Source: Providencia alcalifaciens DSM 30120 (GTDB taxonomy: Bacteria; Pseudomonadota; Gammaproteobacteria; Enterobacterales; Enterobacteriaceae). Taken from it: a stretch of DNA of 42,151 bases. Below, in pieces: positions 18,638 through 29,606 of this stretch. The number at the start of each line of letters is the position of its first letter. Position 1 is the stretch's first letter. The DNA lies in assembly GCF_000173415.1 (NCBI RefSeq), contig NZ_ABXW01000041.1:1-42151 (forward strand). Direction: 5' to 3'. The notes under the pieces are model-generated. The model ran no database searches and was not told the origin of the DNA. It saw nothing but the letters and a program-made list of their open reading frames with translations. A program made the translations under genes and the position numbers.

Positions 18638-21052
18638 TTACCAAGTTCTACCAATATTAAATTGGAACTGTTCTGACTTGTCGCCTTCGTAATCCTTGAT
18701 AGGTTGCGCATAGGAGAAGACCAGAGGTCCAAGCGGCGAAATCCACTGTAAAGCAATACCCGTAGAAACACGGACATTGGTTGCTGTACCGTAGTCAGGC
18801 ATACCTGCACGCCACGCTGGGTTAATACTATTCCAATTGGTATCCCATACTGTACCCGCATCCACAAATAGGGATGTACGGATTGTATTCGCATATTTTT
18901 CGTCGACAAATGGCGTTGGGGTGATCAACTCAAATGAACCTGCATACATCGCGTTACCACCAACTGCATCGCTGGATGGGCTACCTGGCTCAGGACCATC
19001 TTTGCCATTAATATTCTTCAGATAAACCGCTTTCGGACCGATGTTATTCGAACGGAAACCACGGATGGTGCTAGAGCCCCCTGCATAGAAGTTCTCATAG
19101 AATGGCATTTGTTTGCTACCAATACCATCACCATAACCTGCCTGTGCACGACCTAACACAACCCATGTTTCATCATCATTCAGTGGGAGGTATTGGGCAG
19201 TATCAAAACGCAGTTTGTAGTATTCGTTATCAGAGCCAGGGATTGTCACTTTACCTGAAACGCTGGTTTTGTTACCCGATGTTGGGAAGAAACCACGGTT
19301 TAAGGAGTTATACGTCCAACCTAAGTTCAGCGTAAAGTCATCCGCCCTGAAGCTTTCTTTGTTACGACCATCTTTAGTCACCGGTGGATTTTCACCCATA
19401 GATTGCAGATAATCCCACATAGCTGCTTGCGCACGCATGTCAGACAGGTCGTTATGAACATAACCCGCACCAATACGGAAGGAGTTATTTTCATTGAATG
19501 GGAAGCTTAATGTGCTATCTAGGCCATACGTTTTGTTGTTATAGCCAGATAAGTCCGCATCTTTCGCACTAAAGTCGTTATAGAAAATACGTCCACCCAG
19601 ACTCACACCGTTAACAGTGAAGTAAGGGTCTGTCATTGAAAACTCGACGTTGGTTGAGTAGTCATTTCGGCTGGCATTAATACCTACCGCATTACCAGTC
19701 CCCAACCAGTTATCCTGAGTCACGCCAACTTGGAAGCTCACGCCACTTTCAGTACCAAAACCAACACCAAAGTTCATTGAACCGGTATTACGCTCTTTAA
19801 CTTTATAGATGACATCAACTTGGTCTGGGCTACCTGGAATACGCTGAGTTTCAACATCAACTGTTTCGAAGAAGCCTGTACGGTTCAGACGTTCTTTACC
19901 TAATTCAACTAAATCGTTACCTAACCACGCCCCTTCCATTTGACGCATTTCACGGCGTAAAACAGAATCTTTACTGGTGTCGTTACCTTGGAAACGAATT
20001 TGACGAACATAGAAACGGTTACCTGCATCGACGTTCACATGTAATTTAACGGTTTTATCTGCATCGTTAATTTCAGGTTGGGTCATGACGCGTGGGTACG
20101 CATAGCCATAGCGACCAAATAAATCTTTAATTTGGTTTTCCATTTGAGTCACTTGCGCACCATTGTATAACTCGCCTGGTGTGATAGTGATCAGTTCTTG
20201 GATATCTGCTAAATGCTCAGCCGTATTACCATTAACGTCTACACCGGAAATCTTATATTGATCGCCTTCAGTCACATTAATCGTAATGTAGATATCTTTC
20301 TTGTCTGGCGTCAGACTCACTTGTGTTGAGTCGATATTAAAACGTGCATAACCGCGATCAAGGTAGAAACTACGCAGAGTTTCTAAGTCTCCCGCCAGTT
20401 TTTGTTTTTGATATTTTTGGTCAGCCGCAAGGTTCCACCATGGCACATCGTCACGTAATTGGAGTTTATTCACCAATTCCGCTGTCGAATAATTTTTATT
20501 ACCTACGATGTTGATCTGCTGAATTTTTGCAGATACGCCTTCAGAGAACACGAATTTTAAATCCACGCGGTTACGTGGTAATGGTGTGACCACGGCTTTT
20601 ACTGTTGCATTGTATTTACCAACGCTGTAGTAAAAATCCTCTAAGCCTTTTTCAATATTCGCAATTTTAGTGCGGTCTAATGCCTCACCCACACGGATAT
20701 TTGATGCTTCCAAGTTCTGCTTTAGCATGTCATCTTTTACAGATTTATTTCCTGTAAAAGTGATACTCGCGATGGTTGGTCGCTCTTTAACTTGAACGAT
20801 CAGCGTGTTTCCATCACGCAGGACCCTAACATCTTCGAAGTTACCCGTAGAGAATAGCGAACGAATCGAACGACTAATATCTTCGTTATCGATTGAATCC
20901 CCGACCCTGACAGGCATGTTCAATAATGCTGCACCAACGGCGACGCGTTGTAGACCTTCGAAACGAATGTCTTTAACTACGAATCCGTCTGAACCGTATG
21001 CAGTGGCGCTACCTAAAAGCAGCGACGCTATGAGCAACTTTTTCATCGCCAT
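18638..21052 (-). CDS. bamA: Outer-membrane protein assembly factor BamA
   Basis: Central BAM subunit that folds and inserts beta-barrel proteins into the outer membrane. A signal peptide [20 protein letters not shown] is followed by five POTRA domains (about residues 21-420) and a 16-strand barrel. The barrel has the conserved lid motif as IRGF (within STIRGFRSN) and ends in FNIGRTW with the C-terminal aromatic residue. At 804 aa it is close to E. coli BamA (810). I keep the first ATG because E. coli also starts MAMKKLL; no strong ribosome site is visible. rseP lies upstream and skp downstream, coupling sigma-E signalling, chaperone and assembly machine. Confidence 0.98.
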   Translation of the reverse strand: MAMKKLLIASLLLGSATAYGSDGFVVKDIRFEGLQRVAVGAALLNMPVRVGDSIDNEDISRSIRSLFSTGNFEDVRVLRDGNTLIVQVKERPTIASITFTGNKSVKDDMLKQNLEASNIRVGEALDRTKIANIEKGLEDFYYSVGKYNATVKAVVTPLPRNRVDLKFVFSEGVSAKIQQINIVGNKNYSTAELVNKLQLRDDVPWWNLAADQKYQKQKLAGDLETLRSFYLDRGYARFNIDSTQVSLTPDKKDIYITINVTEGDQYKISGVDVNGNTAEHLADIQELITITPGELYNGAQVTQMENQIKDLFGRYGYAYPRVMTQPEINDADKTVKLHVNVDAGNRFYVRQIRFQGNDTSKDSVLRREMRQMEGAWLGNDLVELGKERLNRTGFFETVDVETQRIPGSPDQVDVIYKVKERNTGSMNFGVGFGTESGVSFQVGVTQDNWLGTGNAVGINASRNDYSTNVEFSMTDPYFTVNGVSLGGRIFYNDFSAKDADLSGYNNKTYGLDSTLSFPFNENNSFRIGAGYVHNDLSDMRAQAAMWDYLQSMGENPPVTKDGRNKESFRADDFTLNLGWTYNSLNRGFFPTSGNKTSVSGKVTIPGSDNEYYKLRFDTAQYLPLNDDETWVVLGRAQAGYGDGIGSKQMPFYENFYAGGSSTIRGFRSNNIGPKAVYLKNINGKDGPEPGSPSSDAVGGNAMYAGSFELITPTPFVDEKYANTIRTSLFVDAGTVWDTNWNSINPAWRAGMPDYGTATNVRVSTGIALQWISPLGPLVFSYAQPIKDYEGDKSEQFQFNIGRTW

Positions 21053-21093
21053 CGTTGTTATGCGTATTCCTTACTGGTCCCAAGCTTACAAAA

Positions 21094-22446
21094 TTAGAAG
21101 CGAGAGAAATCATTAAAAAGTGCAAGCCCCATTAACAAAATCAATGCCATTGCACCAATTCGAAAACTAAAGTCTTGTACTCGCTCAGACACCGGACTCC
21201 CTTTAATTTTTTCAATTAATAAGAAGAGTAAGTGCCCCCCATCTAACACAGGCAATGGAAATAGATTGATGATGCCTAAATTCACGCTAATCAGCGCAAT
21301 AAACATCAAATAATATACCAAGCCTGACTCCGCCGAAACCCCCGCACCTTTTGCGATAGATACCGGACCGCTCAAGTTATTGAGTTTGACATCCCCAACA
21401 ACCAGTTTACCCATCATATTGACAGTCAATTTCATCAACTGCCACGTCTTATCGCTAGCTTGATATAGTGCAGAAACAGGATTGTACTGTTGCACCATTT
21501 TATATTCATCTGCTAACGGTAACACTGTTAATTCGACACCCGCAACACCAAAGCGCTCACCTTTTTTACCCTCTTGAGCATCAGGTACCAAGGTTAAAGT
21601 GATCAATTGCGAATTTCTTTGTACGGCTAATTTTAGTGGTGTCCCCGGATTATTTCGGATAATTCTCGTGACAGGATTCCAATCGTCCAACACTTCTCCG
21701 TTGACACTGATAATTCTATCTCCCGGCTTTAAACCGGCACGTTCACCCGCTAAGCCTTCCGTTACCTTATGGATAACCGGATCAACTTTCGCAGACACTG
21801 GCATAATGCCAATGGATAAAATTGGGTCCTGTTTTTCAGGATCAAATTGCCACGAACTTAAATCTACTGTTTTAGAAACCGGCTCATTATATCCTTGAGG
21901 CAAAACTTGTGCAGTAAATTCCCTATCACCTATTTTACTCACCAATGCTAAACGAACTGAATTCCAATCAGGTGTTTCGATACCATCTATCGATTTTAGT
22001 TCCATCTGAGGCTCAAAATTTGCCTCAGCGGCAATAGAACTCGGTTTAATACTCTCAATCACTGGGCGAACTGACGGTATCCCAATCATAAAGACAATCC
22101 AGTAGACAACAATAGCAAGCAAAAAGTTCGCAAGAGGTCCTGCGCTAATAATGGCGGCTCGCTGCCCAACTGTTTTGTTATTAAAAGCCAAATGTCGACG
22201 TTCTGGGCTCACTTCACCAACGCGTTCATCGAGCATTTTGACGTAACCACCCAGCGGGATCAGTGCCAAAACAAACTCGGTGCCATGTTTATCAACTTTA
22301 CGCCAGAGTGTTTTACCAAACCCTATAGAGAATTTTTCAACGTAAACACCGCAACGACGCGCGACCCAATAATGCCCAAATTCGTGCACGGTAATCAGCA
22401 CACCAATTGCAATAATAAACGCCGCTAAGCTCCAAATAAATCCCAT
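21094..22446 (-). CDS. rseP: Intramembrane zinc protease RseP
   Basis: Site-2 protease that cleaves anti-sigma factor RseA within the membrane after DegS, releasing sigma-E; it also clears signal-peptide remnants. The zinc motif HEFGH (residues 21-25) is in the first membrane helix and the third ligand motif LDG (401-403) in [10 protein letters not shown]. Two tandem PDZ domains occupy about residues 125-310, with the second clear at [17 protein letters not shown]. There are four membrane segments in all. The 450-aa length equals E. coli RseP. It is packed between cdsA (8 bases) and bamA (41 bases). Confidence 0.97.
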   Translation of the reverse strand: MGFIWSLAAFIIAIGVLITVHEFGHYWVARRCGVYVEKFSIGFGKTLWRKVDKHGTEFVLALIPLGGYVKMLDERVGEVSPERRHLAFNNKTVGQRAAIISAGPLANFLLAIVVYWIVFMIGIPSVRPVIESIKPSSIAAEANFEPQMELKSIDGIETPDWNSVRLALVSKIGDREFTAQVLPQGYNEPVSKTVDLSSWQFDPEKQDPILSIGIMPVSAKVDPVIHKVTEGLAGERAGLKPGDRIISVNGEVLDDWNPVTRIIRNNPGTPLKLAVQRNSQLITLTLVPDAQEGKKGERFGVAGVELTVLPLADEYKMVQQYNPVSALYQASDKTWQLMKLTVNMMGKLVVGDVKLNNLSGPVSIAKGAGVSAESGLVYYLMFIALISVNLGIINLFPLPVLDGGHLLFLLIEKIKGSPVSERVQDFSFRIGAMALILLMGLALFNDFSRF

Positions 22447-22454
22447 TAATCTTC

Positions 22455-23321
22455 CTAAAGACCAAAACCGTTAAAAACTAACAAATTCAGCCCTGCAAAT
22501 ACGGGAATTGCCGCAGTTAGGCTATCAATTCTATCTAATATTCCGCCATGACCTGGGATCAAATGGCTACTGTCTTTAATACCTGATTGGCGTTTAAACA
22601 TACTTTCTGTCAAATCACCAAACACTGATACTACAACAACAATAATTGAAGTCACTAGTAAATAATCTGGCATTGCAGGGATTGGGGCATACAGGCTAAA
22701 TAACCATGAGATAATTCCCGCAGTAATCAAACCACCGATTAAGCCTTCCCATGTTTTACCCGGAGACACTTTCGGTGCCATTTTATTACGCCCTATCGTA
22801 CGTCCAAATGCGTAAGCGCCGGAGTCCGCTCCCCATACCAACAACATGACATACAGCAGCCACCATGCTCCAACAGAGGTATCCGCTTGATAACCAATCG
22901 TTCTTAATACCATCATACCGCTGTAGAAAGGTACGATAGTTAATACACCAAATAGCAATCGAATTATGACTGATTTGCCCCACGATGCCGATGCAGGGTA
23001 AGTCACCACTAATAAAATTGCGGCAATCCACCAGATTAAACCCGCCCATAGGCTATATAAAATAAACGAGGAATTGGCTAACGCAGTCATATCAAGCAGA
23101 GAAAATTGTATTGCGAGTAGTGCCACTGCAAATACAACAGCTAAACCAATACGTTTAGCTGGAGAGTGCCATCCTGCAAATTGGGCCCATTCCCACGCAC
23201 CTAGAGCACAGACAGCTATCACAACTAGACCGAAATTCGCTGGAGACAGTAAAAAAAGTGCAGCAATAACAATTGGAATTAAAATCACCGCAGTGAGTAA
23301 ACGATACTTCAGCACATCCAT
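22455..23321 (-). CDS. cdsA: Phosphatidate cytidylyltransferase CdsA
   Basis: Polytopic inner-membrane enzyme that makes CDP-diacylglycerol from phosphatidic acid and CTP, precursor of all phospholipids. About eight hydrophobic segments are visible. The family signature [37 protein letters not shown] is close to the C-terminus (about residues 233-270), with the metal-binding aspartates. At 288 aa it matches the family. It lies six bases after uppS and eight before rseP, so these membrane genes are one transcription unit. Confidence 0.97.
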   Translation of the reverse strand: MDVLKYRLLTAVILIPIVIAALFLLSPANFGLVVIAVCALGAWEWAQFAGWHSPAKRIGLAVVFAVALLAIQFSLLDMTALANSSFILYSLWAGLIWWIAAILLVVTYPASASWGKSVIIRLLFGVLTIVPFYSGMMVLRTIGYQADTSVGAWWLLYVMLLVWGADSGAYAFGRTIGRNKMAPKVSPGKTWEGLIGGLITAGIISWLFSLYAPIPAMPDYLLVTSIIVVVVSVFGDLTESMFKRQSGIKDSSHLIPGHGGILDRIDSLTAAIPVFAGLNLLVFNGFGL

Positions 23322-23327
23322 CCCCTT

Positions 23328-24080
23328 TTATTTGACAAGTTCGTCATCTGATTCTGCCCCACCATAACGGCGTTCGCGCTTGCTAAAAGCATCGACTGCA
23401 TCCTGAAACACCATTTCATCAAAATCTGGCCATAAAACGTTGGTGAAATAAAATTCCGCATACGCAACCTGCCATAACAAGAAATTACTAATGCGATGTT
23501 CTCCACCTGTACGAATAACCAAATCAACACACTCTTGATCATGCATACAAATGTGGTCACTAATCGTACTTTCCGTGATGTCATCGACAGACAACTCACC
23601 ACGATTCACTTTCTCATATACTTGTTTAACACTATTAACGATGTCCCATCGTCCACCATAATTGGCGGCAATATTCAGCTGTAGCCCCGTATTATTCGCT
23701 GTTAATGCTTCGGCTTTATCAATTCTTTTTCTTAAAGTTTCACTAAAGCGACCAACATCACCAATAATTTTTAGTTTTACGTTATTTTTATGCAGGTTTT
23801 TGACTTCATTATCTAATGCAAAAACAAACAGATCCATCAGTGAACTGACTTCTTTCTCGGGTCTTTTCCAGTTTTCACTGCTGAATGCGTAAAGTGTGAG
23901 AGAACGAATATTATTCTTTACTGCAAAACGCACAGAACTACGTACAGATTCAACACCTGCTCGATGACCAGTAATTCTGAATTTTCCTCTCTGCTTTGCC
24001 CATCGCCCATTGCCATCCATAATGATAGCAACATGCTTAGGCATCATAGAATCAGAGAGATTTTCACCACTAGAGTTCAT
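23328..24080 (-). CDS. uppS: Undecaprenyl diphosphate synthase
   Basis: Cis-prenyltransferase that condenses eight isopentenyl units onto farnesyl diphosphate to give the C55 carrier used for peptidoglycan and O-antigen. The catalytic Asp22 lies in AIIMDGNGRWAKQR. The downstream blocks SLTLYAFSSENWKRP and DLVIRTGGEHRISNFLLWQ are signatures of the family. At 250 aa it is close to E. coli (253). It follows dxr by 181 bases, with a candidate promoter in the gap, and leads the uppS-cdsA-rseP-bamA string. Confidence 0.97.
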   Translation of the reverse strand: MNSSGENLSDSMMPKHVAIIMDGNGRWAKQRGKFRITGHRAGVESVRSSVRFAVKNNIRSLTLYAFSSENWKRPEKEVSSLMDLFVFALDNEVKNLHKNNVKLKIIGDVGRFSETLRKRIDKAEALTANNTGLQLNIAANYGGRWDIVNSVKQVYEKVNRGELSVDDITESTISDHICMHDQECVDLVIRTGGEHRISNFLLWQVAYAEFYFTNVLWPDFDEMVFQDAVDAFSKRERRYGGAESDDELVK

Positions 24081-24138
24081 TAAATGTTAATCCTTGTCTG
24101 TACTACTTGGGAAATCCGGCTCAATCATAACTCTTATA

Positions 24139-24144
24139 ATTATA
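24139..24144 (-). promoter_or_regulatory. Candidate uppS promoter (-10 element)
   Basis: On the minus strand a perfect -10 TATAAT (24144-24139) lies about 60 bases before uppS. The -35 region (TAAGGA-like) is poor. One arm of a distant inverted repeat (24146-24155) lies immediately upstream of it, where an activator or repressor would act. Confidence 0.45.
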
Positions 24145-24145
24145 A

Positions 24146-24239
24146 TTGCTGATAAGACACATCCTTAATTTACTTATTGTTGATATGCTTTTTATTCTCA
24201 ACCCGCCACATATTAAAGATATATTATAGTTATCAGCAA
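24146..24239. repeat. Distant 10-base inverted repeat in the dxr-uppS gap
   Basis: TTGCTGATAA (24146-24155) and its exact reverse complement TTATCAGCAA (24230-24239) are 84 bases apart centre to centre. One arm adjoins the candidate uppS -10 and the other lies about 20 bases after dxr. Confidence 0.6.
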
Positions 24240-24261
24240 CTAAATAAATCACATATCAAGA

Positions 24262-25455
24262 TTAAAATTCTTGAGTAATGAGTTGAGCGGCTTCACGACG
24301 AGCACAAGCATCGATTTCTAAGACCTCATCAATGGATGTGGGTTCCGAAAAATCTAATTTATCCATAATCTTGTGGTTGATTTTTGCAATATCCGTAAAA
24401 CGAATTTTCTCTTCCAAAAATGCGCCTACGGTAATTTCATTCGCACCGTTTAATACTGTGGTAGCCGCTTGGCCTTGGTGGCATGCATCGATAGCCAATT
24501 TCAGGCAAGGATAACGTTGATAATCAGGTTCAACGAAAGTCAGTGAAGATAATGTAGTGAAATCCAATGGTTTAGCACCAGAAATAATACGCTGAGGGTA
24601 TGCCATGCTATACGAAATTGGTGTACGCATGTCCGGCGTTCCTAATTGAGCAATCACACTGCCATCACGATAACGCACCATCGAGTGGATCACCGATTGT
24701 GGGTGAATAATCACTTCCATCTGTTGTTCAGTCGCATTAAAAAAATAACAGGCCTCGATATATTCTAGCCCCTTATTCATCATCGTTGCAGAATCAACGG
24801 AGATCTTACGCCCCATAGACCAATTTGGGTGGTTACACGCTTCATCAGGCGTCACTTGGTCAAAATAAGATAATGGCGTATCCCTAAATGGTCCACCGGA
24901 CCCCGTCAAAACAATGCTGGAAATACCGGAAGCCGTTAGATCTGCAAAACCTAAATTCAGCTGAATTTCTTCAGGTAAACTTTGGAAAATTGCATTATGC
25001 TCGCTATCTATTGGGAAAACTGTAGCATGGTGCTCACGAATCGCATTAAAGAATAAACGGCCACTGGTAATCAGAGACTCTTTATTCGCTAATAATATTC
25101 TTTTTCCTTTACGGATAGCCGCTAGCGTTGGCAAAAGTCCTGCAACCCCCGTAATAGCTGACATCACTTGATCTGCTTCATCGAGTCCCGCGAGTTCAAT
25201 TGCTGATTCTTTGCCCGATAAAACGTCTGTTTTGCAGTTATTTTCCGTCAAAATAGAACGCAATGCTTTCGCGGCACGCTCATCAGACATGGAGACATAT
25301 TTAGGATTAAATTCAAGGCACTGGCTCGCCATTTCAGATACATTTTGACCTGCAACTAATGCAAGAATTTGGAATTTATCAGGATTTTGACGAACAACAG
25401 AAAGTGTACTTGTACCGATTGAGCCTGTAGAACCCAGGATAGTAAGACGTTTCAT
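24262..25455 (-). CDS. dxr: 1-deoxy-D-xylulose 5-phosphate reductoisomerase
   Basis: NADPH-dependent enzyme of the MEP pathway that makes 2-C-methyl-D-erythritol 4-phosphate, feeding the isoprenoids that UppS extends. The nucleotide-binding motif [10 protein letters not shown] is at residues 8-17. The catalytic region shows [18 protein letters not shown] (metal ligands) and [24 protein letters not shown]. At 397 aa it matches E. coli (398). A long stem-loop terminator after frr lies upstream, so dxr probably has a promoter in its 149-base upstream gap. Confidence 0.98.
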   Translation of the reverse strand: MKRLTILGSTGSIGTSTLSVVRQNPDKFQILALVAGQNVSEMASQCLEFNPKYVSMSDERAAKALRSILTENNCKTDVLSGKESAIELAGLDEADQVMSAITGVAGLLPTLAAIRKGKRILLANKESLITSGRLFFNAIREHHATVFPIDSEHNAIFQSLPEEIQLNLGFADLTASGISSIVLTGSGGPFRDTPLSYFDQVTPDEACNHPNWSMGRKISVDSATMMNKGLEYIEACYFFNATEQQMEVIIHPQSVIHSMVRYRDGSVIAQLGTPDMRTPISYSMAYPQRIISGAKPLDFTTLSSLTFVEPDYQRYPCLKLAIDACHQGQAATTVLNGANEITVGAFLEEKIRFTDIAKINHKIMDKLDFSEPTSIDEVLEIDACARREAAQLITQEF

Positions 25456-25537
25456 AGTGATCAGATGCTCTGTATTAATTCAATACTGAGATTATATCAG
25501 CTTAGTGATGAGAAAGGATTGTTTAATAGAAATGATA

Positions 25538-25596
25538 AATAATAAAGCCATGCTAAAGCACACTTTTAAAAAATGTGTTCAGATGGCTTTATTATT
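25538..25596 (-). terminator. Nested stem-loop terminator after frr
   Basis: Outer arms form a perfect 14-base stem (25538-25551 with 25583-25596). A second short ACAC/GTGT stem sits inside the loop. Read leftwards, the 3' arm is T-rich (TTTATTATTT). It lies nine bases after the frr stop. Confidence 0.75.
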
Positions 25597-25604
25597 AAGA
25601 TGGA

Positions 25605-26162
25605 TTAAAACTCCATCAGCTCCGCTTCTTTCTGAGCTAATGCTTCATCCACTTTTTTGATGAAATGATCAGTCAACTTTTGGATGTCATCCTGTGAACG
25701 GCGCTCGTCATCTTCACTGATTTCTTTATCTTTCAGTAAAGCTTTAACTTTATCGTTAGCGTCACGGCGGACGTTACGGATAGCAATACGACCTTGTTCT
25801 GCGTCACCACGTACCACTTTGATTAAGTCTTTACGACGTTCTTCAGTCAATGGAGGAAGTGGAACGCGGATAACAGTACCCGCTGAAGAAGGATTCAGAC
25901 CTAAGTCAGATGCCATGATTGCTTTTTCAATTGCAGGAGACATGCTGCGGTCAAAAACAGAAATAGCTAATGTGCGTGAATCTTCAACAGTCACGTTAGC
26001 TAATTGACGTAAAGGCGTCGCAGAACCGTAATATTCAACAGTGATACCGTCTAACAGGCTTGGAGAAGCGCGGCCAGTACGAACTTTACTGATTTGACTT
26101 TTTAATGATTCAAGGCTCTTTTCCATACGGTCTTGAGCATCTTTTTGGATTTCGTTAATCAC
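25605..26162 (-). CDS. frr: Ribosome recycling factor
   Basis: RRF, a tRNA-shaped protein that with EF-G splits the post-termination ribosome. The 185-aa length equals E. coli RRF. The three-helix bundle sequences are recognisable: [26 protein letters not shown] in helix 1, then the beta region [16 protein letters not shown], and [37 protein letters not shown]. It follows pyrH after 108 bases in the conserved rpsB-tsf-pyrH-frr order and is closed by a nested stem-loop. Confidence 0.98.
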   Translation of the reverse strand: MINEIQKDAQDRMEKSLESLKSQISKVRTGRASPSLLDGITVEYYGSATPLRQLANVTVEDSRTLAISVFDRSMSPAIEKAIMASDLGLNPSSAGTVIRVPLPPLTEERRKDLIKVVRGDAEQGRIAIRNVRRDANDKVKALLKDKEISEDDERRSQDDIQKLTDHFIKKVDEALAQKEAELMEF

Positions 26163-26190
26163 GTTATCAACCCTTAAGAACTAGTTATTA

Positions 26191-26209
26191 AAGGCCGCTA
26201 AGCAGCCTC
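26191..26209 (-). other. Hairpin between pyrH and frr
   Basis: Read leftwards, GAGGCTGC (26209-26202) pairs with GCGGCCTT (26198-26191) around a three-base loop, with two G-U pairs, followed by TTAAT. It is a weak terminator or attenuator that would leave part of the transcript to reach frr. Confidence 0.5.
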
Positions 26210-26270
26210 GCTTAAATTGTCTGAATTTATGCTAGATAATACATTCAAACTCAGGTCATGTCTCTGAGTA

Positions 26271-26999
26271 TTAATTGTGAGAAATCAGAGTTCCTTCGTT
26301 TTCACCCATCACAACACGGCGTAATGCGCCTGGCTTATTCATGTTGAAAACACGAATTGGCAGGTTGTGATCGCGGGCTAGCGTAAATGCAGCTAAGTCC
26401 ATAACTTTCAATTCACGCTCAAGAACATCTTGATAATTCAGTTTTTCATACAGAACGGCATCAGGATCTTTGGCAGGATCTGACGAGTAAACGCCATCAA
26501 CTTTTGTGGCTTTCAGTACAACATCAGCTTCAATTTCAATGCCTCGTAAGCAAGCCGCTGAGTCCGTTGTGAAGAATGGATTTCCTGTACCCGCAGAGAA
26601 AATAACCACACGACCATGACGCAATAAGCTAATGGCTTCAGCCCAGCTATAGTTATCACATACGCCATTGAGTGGAATTGCAGACATCAGTCTTGCGTTA
26701 ACGTATGCACGGTGTAGTGCATCACGCATTGCCAGACCGTTCATGACAGTTGCTAGCATCCCCATATGGTCACCAACAACACGATTCATACCTGCTTGTG
26801 CCAAGCCAGCACCGCGGAACAAGTTACCACCACCAATAACCACACCGACCTGTATACCCAGTTCTATAAGTTCTTTGATTTCCTGAGCCATACGATCTAA
26901 AACGCTAGCATCGATACCAAAACCTTCTGCACCTTGTAGAGCCTCGCCACTTAGTTTAAGCAGAATACGCTGATAAACGGGTTTTGCATTGGTTGCCAT
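26271..26999 (-). CDS. pyrH: Uridylate kinase
   Basis: Bacterial UMP kinase of the amino-acid-kinase fold, hexameric, activated by GTP and inhibited by UTP; makes UDP for pyrimidine nucleotides and sugar donors. Visible blocks are [13 protein letters not shown] (phosphate loop), [51 protein letters not shown] and the uridine-binding [15 protein letters not shown]. At 242 aa it matches E. coli (241). It sits between tsf and frr, with a palindromic repeat in the 206-base gap to tsf. Confidence 0.98.
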   Translation of the reverse strand: MATNAKPVYQRILLKLSGEALQGAEGFGIDASVLDRMAQEIKELIELGIQVGVVIGGGNLFRGAGLAQAGMNRVVGDHMGMLATVMNGLAMRDALHRAYVNARLMSAIPLNGVCDNYSWAEAISLLRHGRVVIFSAGTGNPFFTTDSAACLRGIEIEADVVLKATKVDGVYSSDPAKDPDAVLYEKLNYQDVLERELKVMDLAAFTLARDHNLPIRVFNMNKPGALRRVVMGENEGTLISHN

Positions 27000-27096
27000 G
27001 AGTTGTGTCCTAACAGGTCATTATTGGAGTCATACATAAAGAGTCACGCTCTCTATGCCGAAAAATGTATTTATACAGAATGCTACACAAAAATAG

Positions 27097-27155
27097 TTCA
27101 AGTTGCAGGAAGTTAAGTCGCTACTCTAAAAGAGTGCGAAAGCATGCAGCTTGAA
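27097..27155. repeat. 59-base imperfect palindromic element between pyrH and tsf
   Basis: Outer arms TTCAAGTTGCA (27097-27107) and TGCAGCTTGAA (27145-27155) differ by one base from perfect pairing. A central ACTCT-AAA-AGAGT hairpin (27123-27135) fills the loop. The layout and arm sequence resemble a dispersed intergenic repeat I recall from Yersinia, Serratia and relatives; only one copy is in this window. Confidence 0.6.
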
Positions 27156-27170
27156 ATATGCAGTGTATTA

Positions 27171-27199
27171 AAGAAAGGCCGCCAATTGGCGGCCCTTTA
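27171..27199 (-). terminator. Terminator after tsf
   Basis: GGCCGCC (27177-27183) and GGCGGCC (27188-27194) form a perfect GC stem around AATT, extended by AAA/TTT pairs. Read leftwards it runs into TTTCTTT. A strong terminator seven bases after the tsf stop. Confidence 0.92.
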
Positions 27200-27205
27200 A
27201 GTTGA

Positions 27206-28057
27206 TTACTTGCTCATTGCAGCAACTTCTGCTGCGAAGTCAGTTTCAACTTTTTCGATACCTTCGCCAACTTCGAAACGGATGAAGTTAGTTACAGTAG
27301 CACCTTTTTCTTTCAGTAAGTCACCAACAGATTTGCTTGGATCCATTACGAAAGGCTGGCCAGTCAGAGAGATTTCGCCAGTGAATTTGTTCATGCGACC
27401 GATAACCATTTTTTCAGCGATTTCGCGTGGTTTACCAGATTGCATAGCGATGTCTAACTGAATTTGGTGCTCGTGAGCAACAACATCAGCTGGAACGTTG
27501 TCTGGAGTCACATATTCTGGTTTGCTTGCAGCAATGTGCATAGCGATGTGTTTCAGCAGTTCTTCATCTGCGCCTTCGCCAGCAACCAGAACACCGATAC
27601 GAGCACCGTGCAGGTAGCTACCTACTTGTGCGCCTTCCAGAATAGCAACGCGACGGATATTGATGTTTTCACCAATTTTCGCAACTAACGCTGTACGAGC
27701 TTCTTCAAATTTTGCTTTCAGAGCGTCGATATCAGCATTTTTATCTGCAACAACAGAAGCTAATACTTCTTTACCGAATGCTAAGAAACCAGCATCTTTA
27801 GCAACGAAGTCAGTTTCACAGTTCAGTTCGATCAGTGCGCCAGTTTTACCGTCGTTGAAAACTTCAGTCAGAATAACGCCTTCAGCTGCAACGCGACCTG
27901 CTTTTTTAGCCGCTTTTGCTTGACCTGATTTACGCATGTTGTCGATTGCTAATTCGATGTCGCCGTTAGCTTCAACTAATGCTTTTTTACATTCCATCAT
28001 ACCTGCGCCAGTACGTTCGCGCAGTTCTTTTACCAATGCAGCGGTAATTCCAGACAT
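27206..28057 (-). CDS. tsf: Elongation factor Ts
   Basis: Nucleotide exchange factor that releases GDP from EF-Tu. The N-terminal UBA-like domain shows [19 protein letters not shown], and the core carries [19 protein letters not shown], the EF-Tu-contacting TDFV motif. At 283 aa it equals E. coli EF-Ts. It follows rpsB after 147 bases containing a GC-rich hairpin and a T run, a typical partial terminator that reduces tsf relative to rpsB. Downstream lies a strong terminator. Confidence 0.98.
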   Translation of the reverse strand: MSGITAALVKELRERTGAGMMECKKALVEANGDIELAIDNMRKSGQAKAAKKAGRVAAEGVILTEVFNDGKTGALIELNCETDFVAKDAGFLAFGKEVLASVVADKNADIDALKAKFEEARTALVAKIGENINIRRVAILEGAQVGSYLHGARIGVLVAGEGADEELLKHIAMHIAASKPEYVTPDNVPADVVAHEHQIQLDIAMQSGKPREIAEKMVIGRMNKFTGEISLTGQPFVMDPSKSVGDLLKEKGATVTNFIRFEVGEGIEKVETDFAAEVAAMSK

Positions 28058-28080
28058 GTGATTTATTCCTCGATGTTCCC

Positions 28081-28098
28081 CGTGAGAGTTTTCTCACG
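28081..28098 (-). other. Hairpin in the tsf leader
   Basis: CGTGAGA (28081-28087) pairs with TCTCACG (28092-28098) around GTTT, about 25 bases before the tsf start. It lies between the rpsB-tsf attenuator and the tsf ribosome site. Confidence 0.6.
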
Positions 28099-28122
28099 AG
28101 GATAGTTCTGATTCACAGAGTA

Positions 28123-28148
28123 CAAAAGGGGCCCAATCAGGCCCCTTC
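28123..28148 (-). terminator. rpsB-tsf intercistronic terminator or attenuator
   Basis: AAGGGGCC (28126-28133) and GGCCCCTT (28140-28147) pair around a six-base loop; read leftwards the stem is followed by TTTT. It likely stops part of the transcription, giving more S2 than EF-Ts mRNA, but tsf must receive read-through or have its own promoter. Confidence 0.8.
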
Positions 28149-28204
28149 TAACTATATATAGCAGTACCTGTATAGCAATACCTAGTTAATAAGGGGTGAC
28201 CTTA

Positions 28205-29045
<841 letters not shown>

Positions 29046-29606
29046 TGTTATTACACAATTGAGTTTTAGTTTACGCACATCCAATTGATGTCTTCGATGT
29101 TCATTCGCAAACCCAAGATTGGATTAAAAAATGAGATAAAGAGAAAAATATGGATTGCCGGCGCGCTTTATACCATAAAATGCAGTTGTAATCCAATAAT
29201 TGTTGTTTTTTTCACTGATAAAAACCGAAATAGTCATTCCCGTCACGACGAACTTTACCGCAAAATAAAATCACTATTTAGCAAATTTGGAACGACAACA
29301 AAACGATAGCGAAAAATGCGAGAAGTAAAAACTATTCCATCTAGAATAGATGAGCAATTTTGGCAATTTGTGCTCTAAAAAGCTCAATTTGAACAAACCC
29401 ACCTTAAGGCTTGGCTTACCCTATGCCTCATTCGTTGTTTTTAACCCGACTATAGGCGCCTAAACATATCGCCTACTAGTTGGCAGAAAATGCGGTGACT
29501 GTTACCATACTCAGCATCAACAGTAAAAATGTCGCAACAATTGCCCATTTCGAATCCCTTTTTTTAACATGTCTCAAATTCTTGCAGACATATATGGACT
29601 GAACTC
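29046..29606. other. Intergenic region between rpsB and map
   Basis: A 561-base gap between two divergent genes. It must hold the rpsB promoter at its left side and the map promoter at its right. A 74-codon open frame (29085-29309) has no ribosome site or family resemblance and I do not call it. An inverted repeat AAATAGT/ACTATTT near 29230-29278 and a palindrome TAGGCGCCTA (29453-29462) are the only other structures I see. Confidence 0.6.
29541..29570 (+). promoter_or_regulatory. Candidate map promoter
   Basis: TTGCCC (29541-29546), an 18-base spacer and TAACAT (29565-29570) make a moderate sigma-70 promoter with a leader of about 30 bases before map. Confidence 0.45.

Noticed and set aside
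29085-29309. 74-codon open frame between rpsB and map
   Set aside because: No ribosome site, no family resemblance, and it lies in a region expected to hold promoters.
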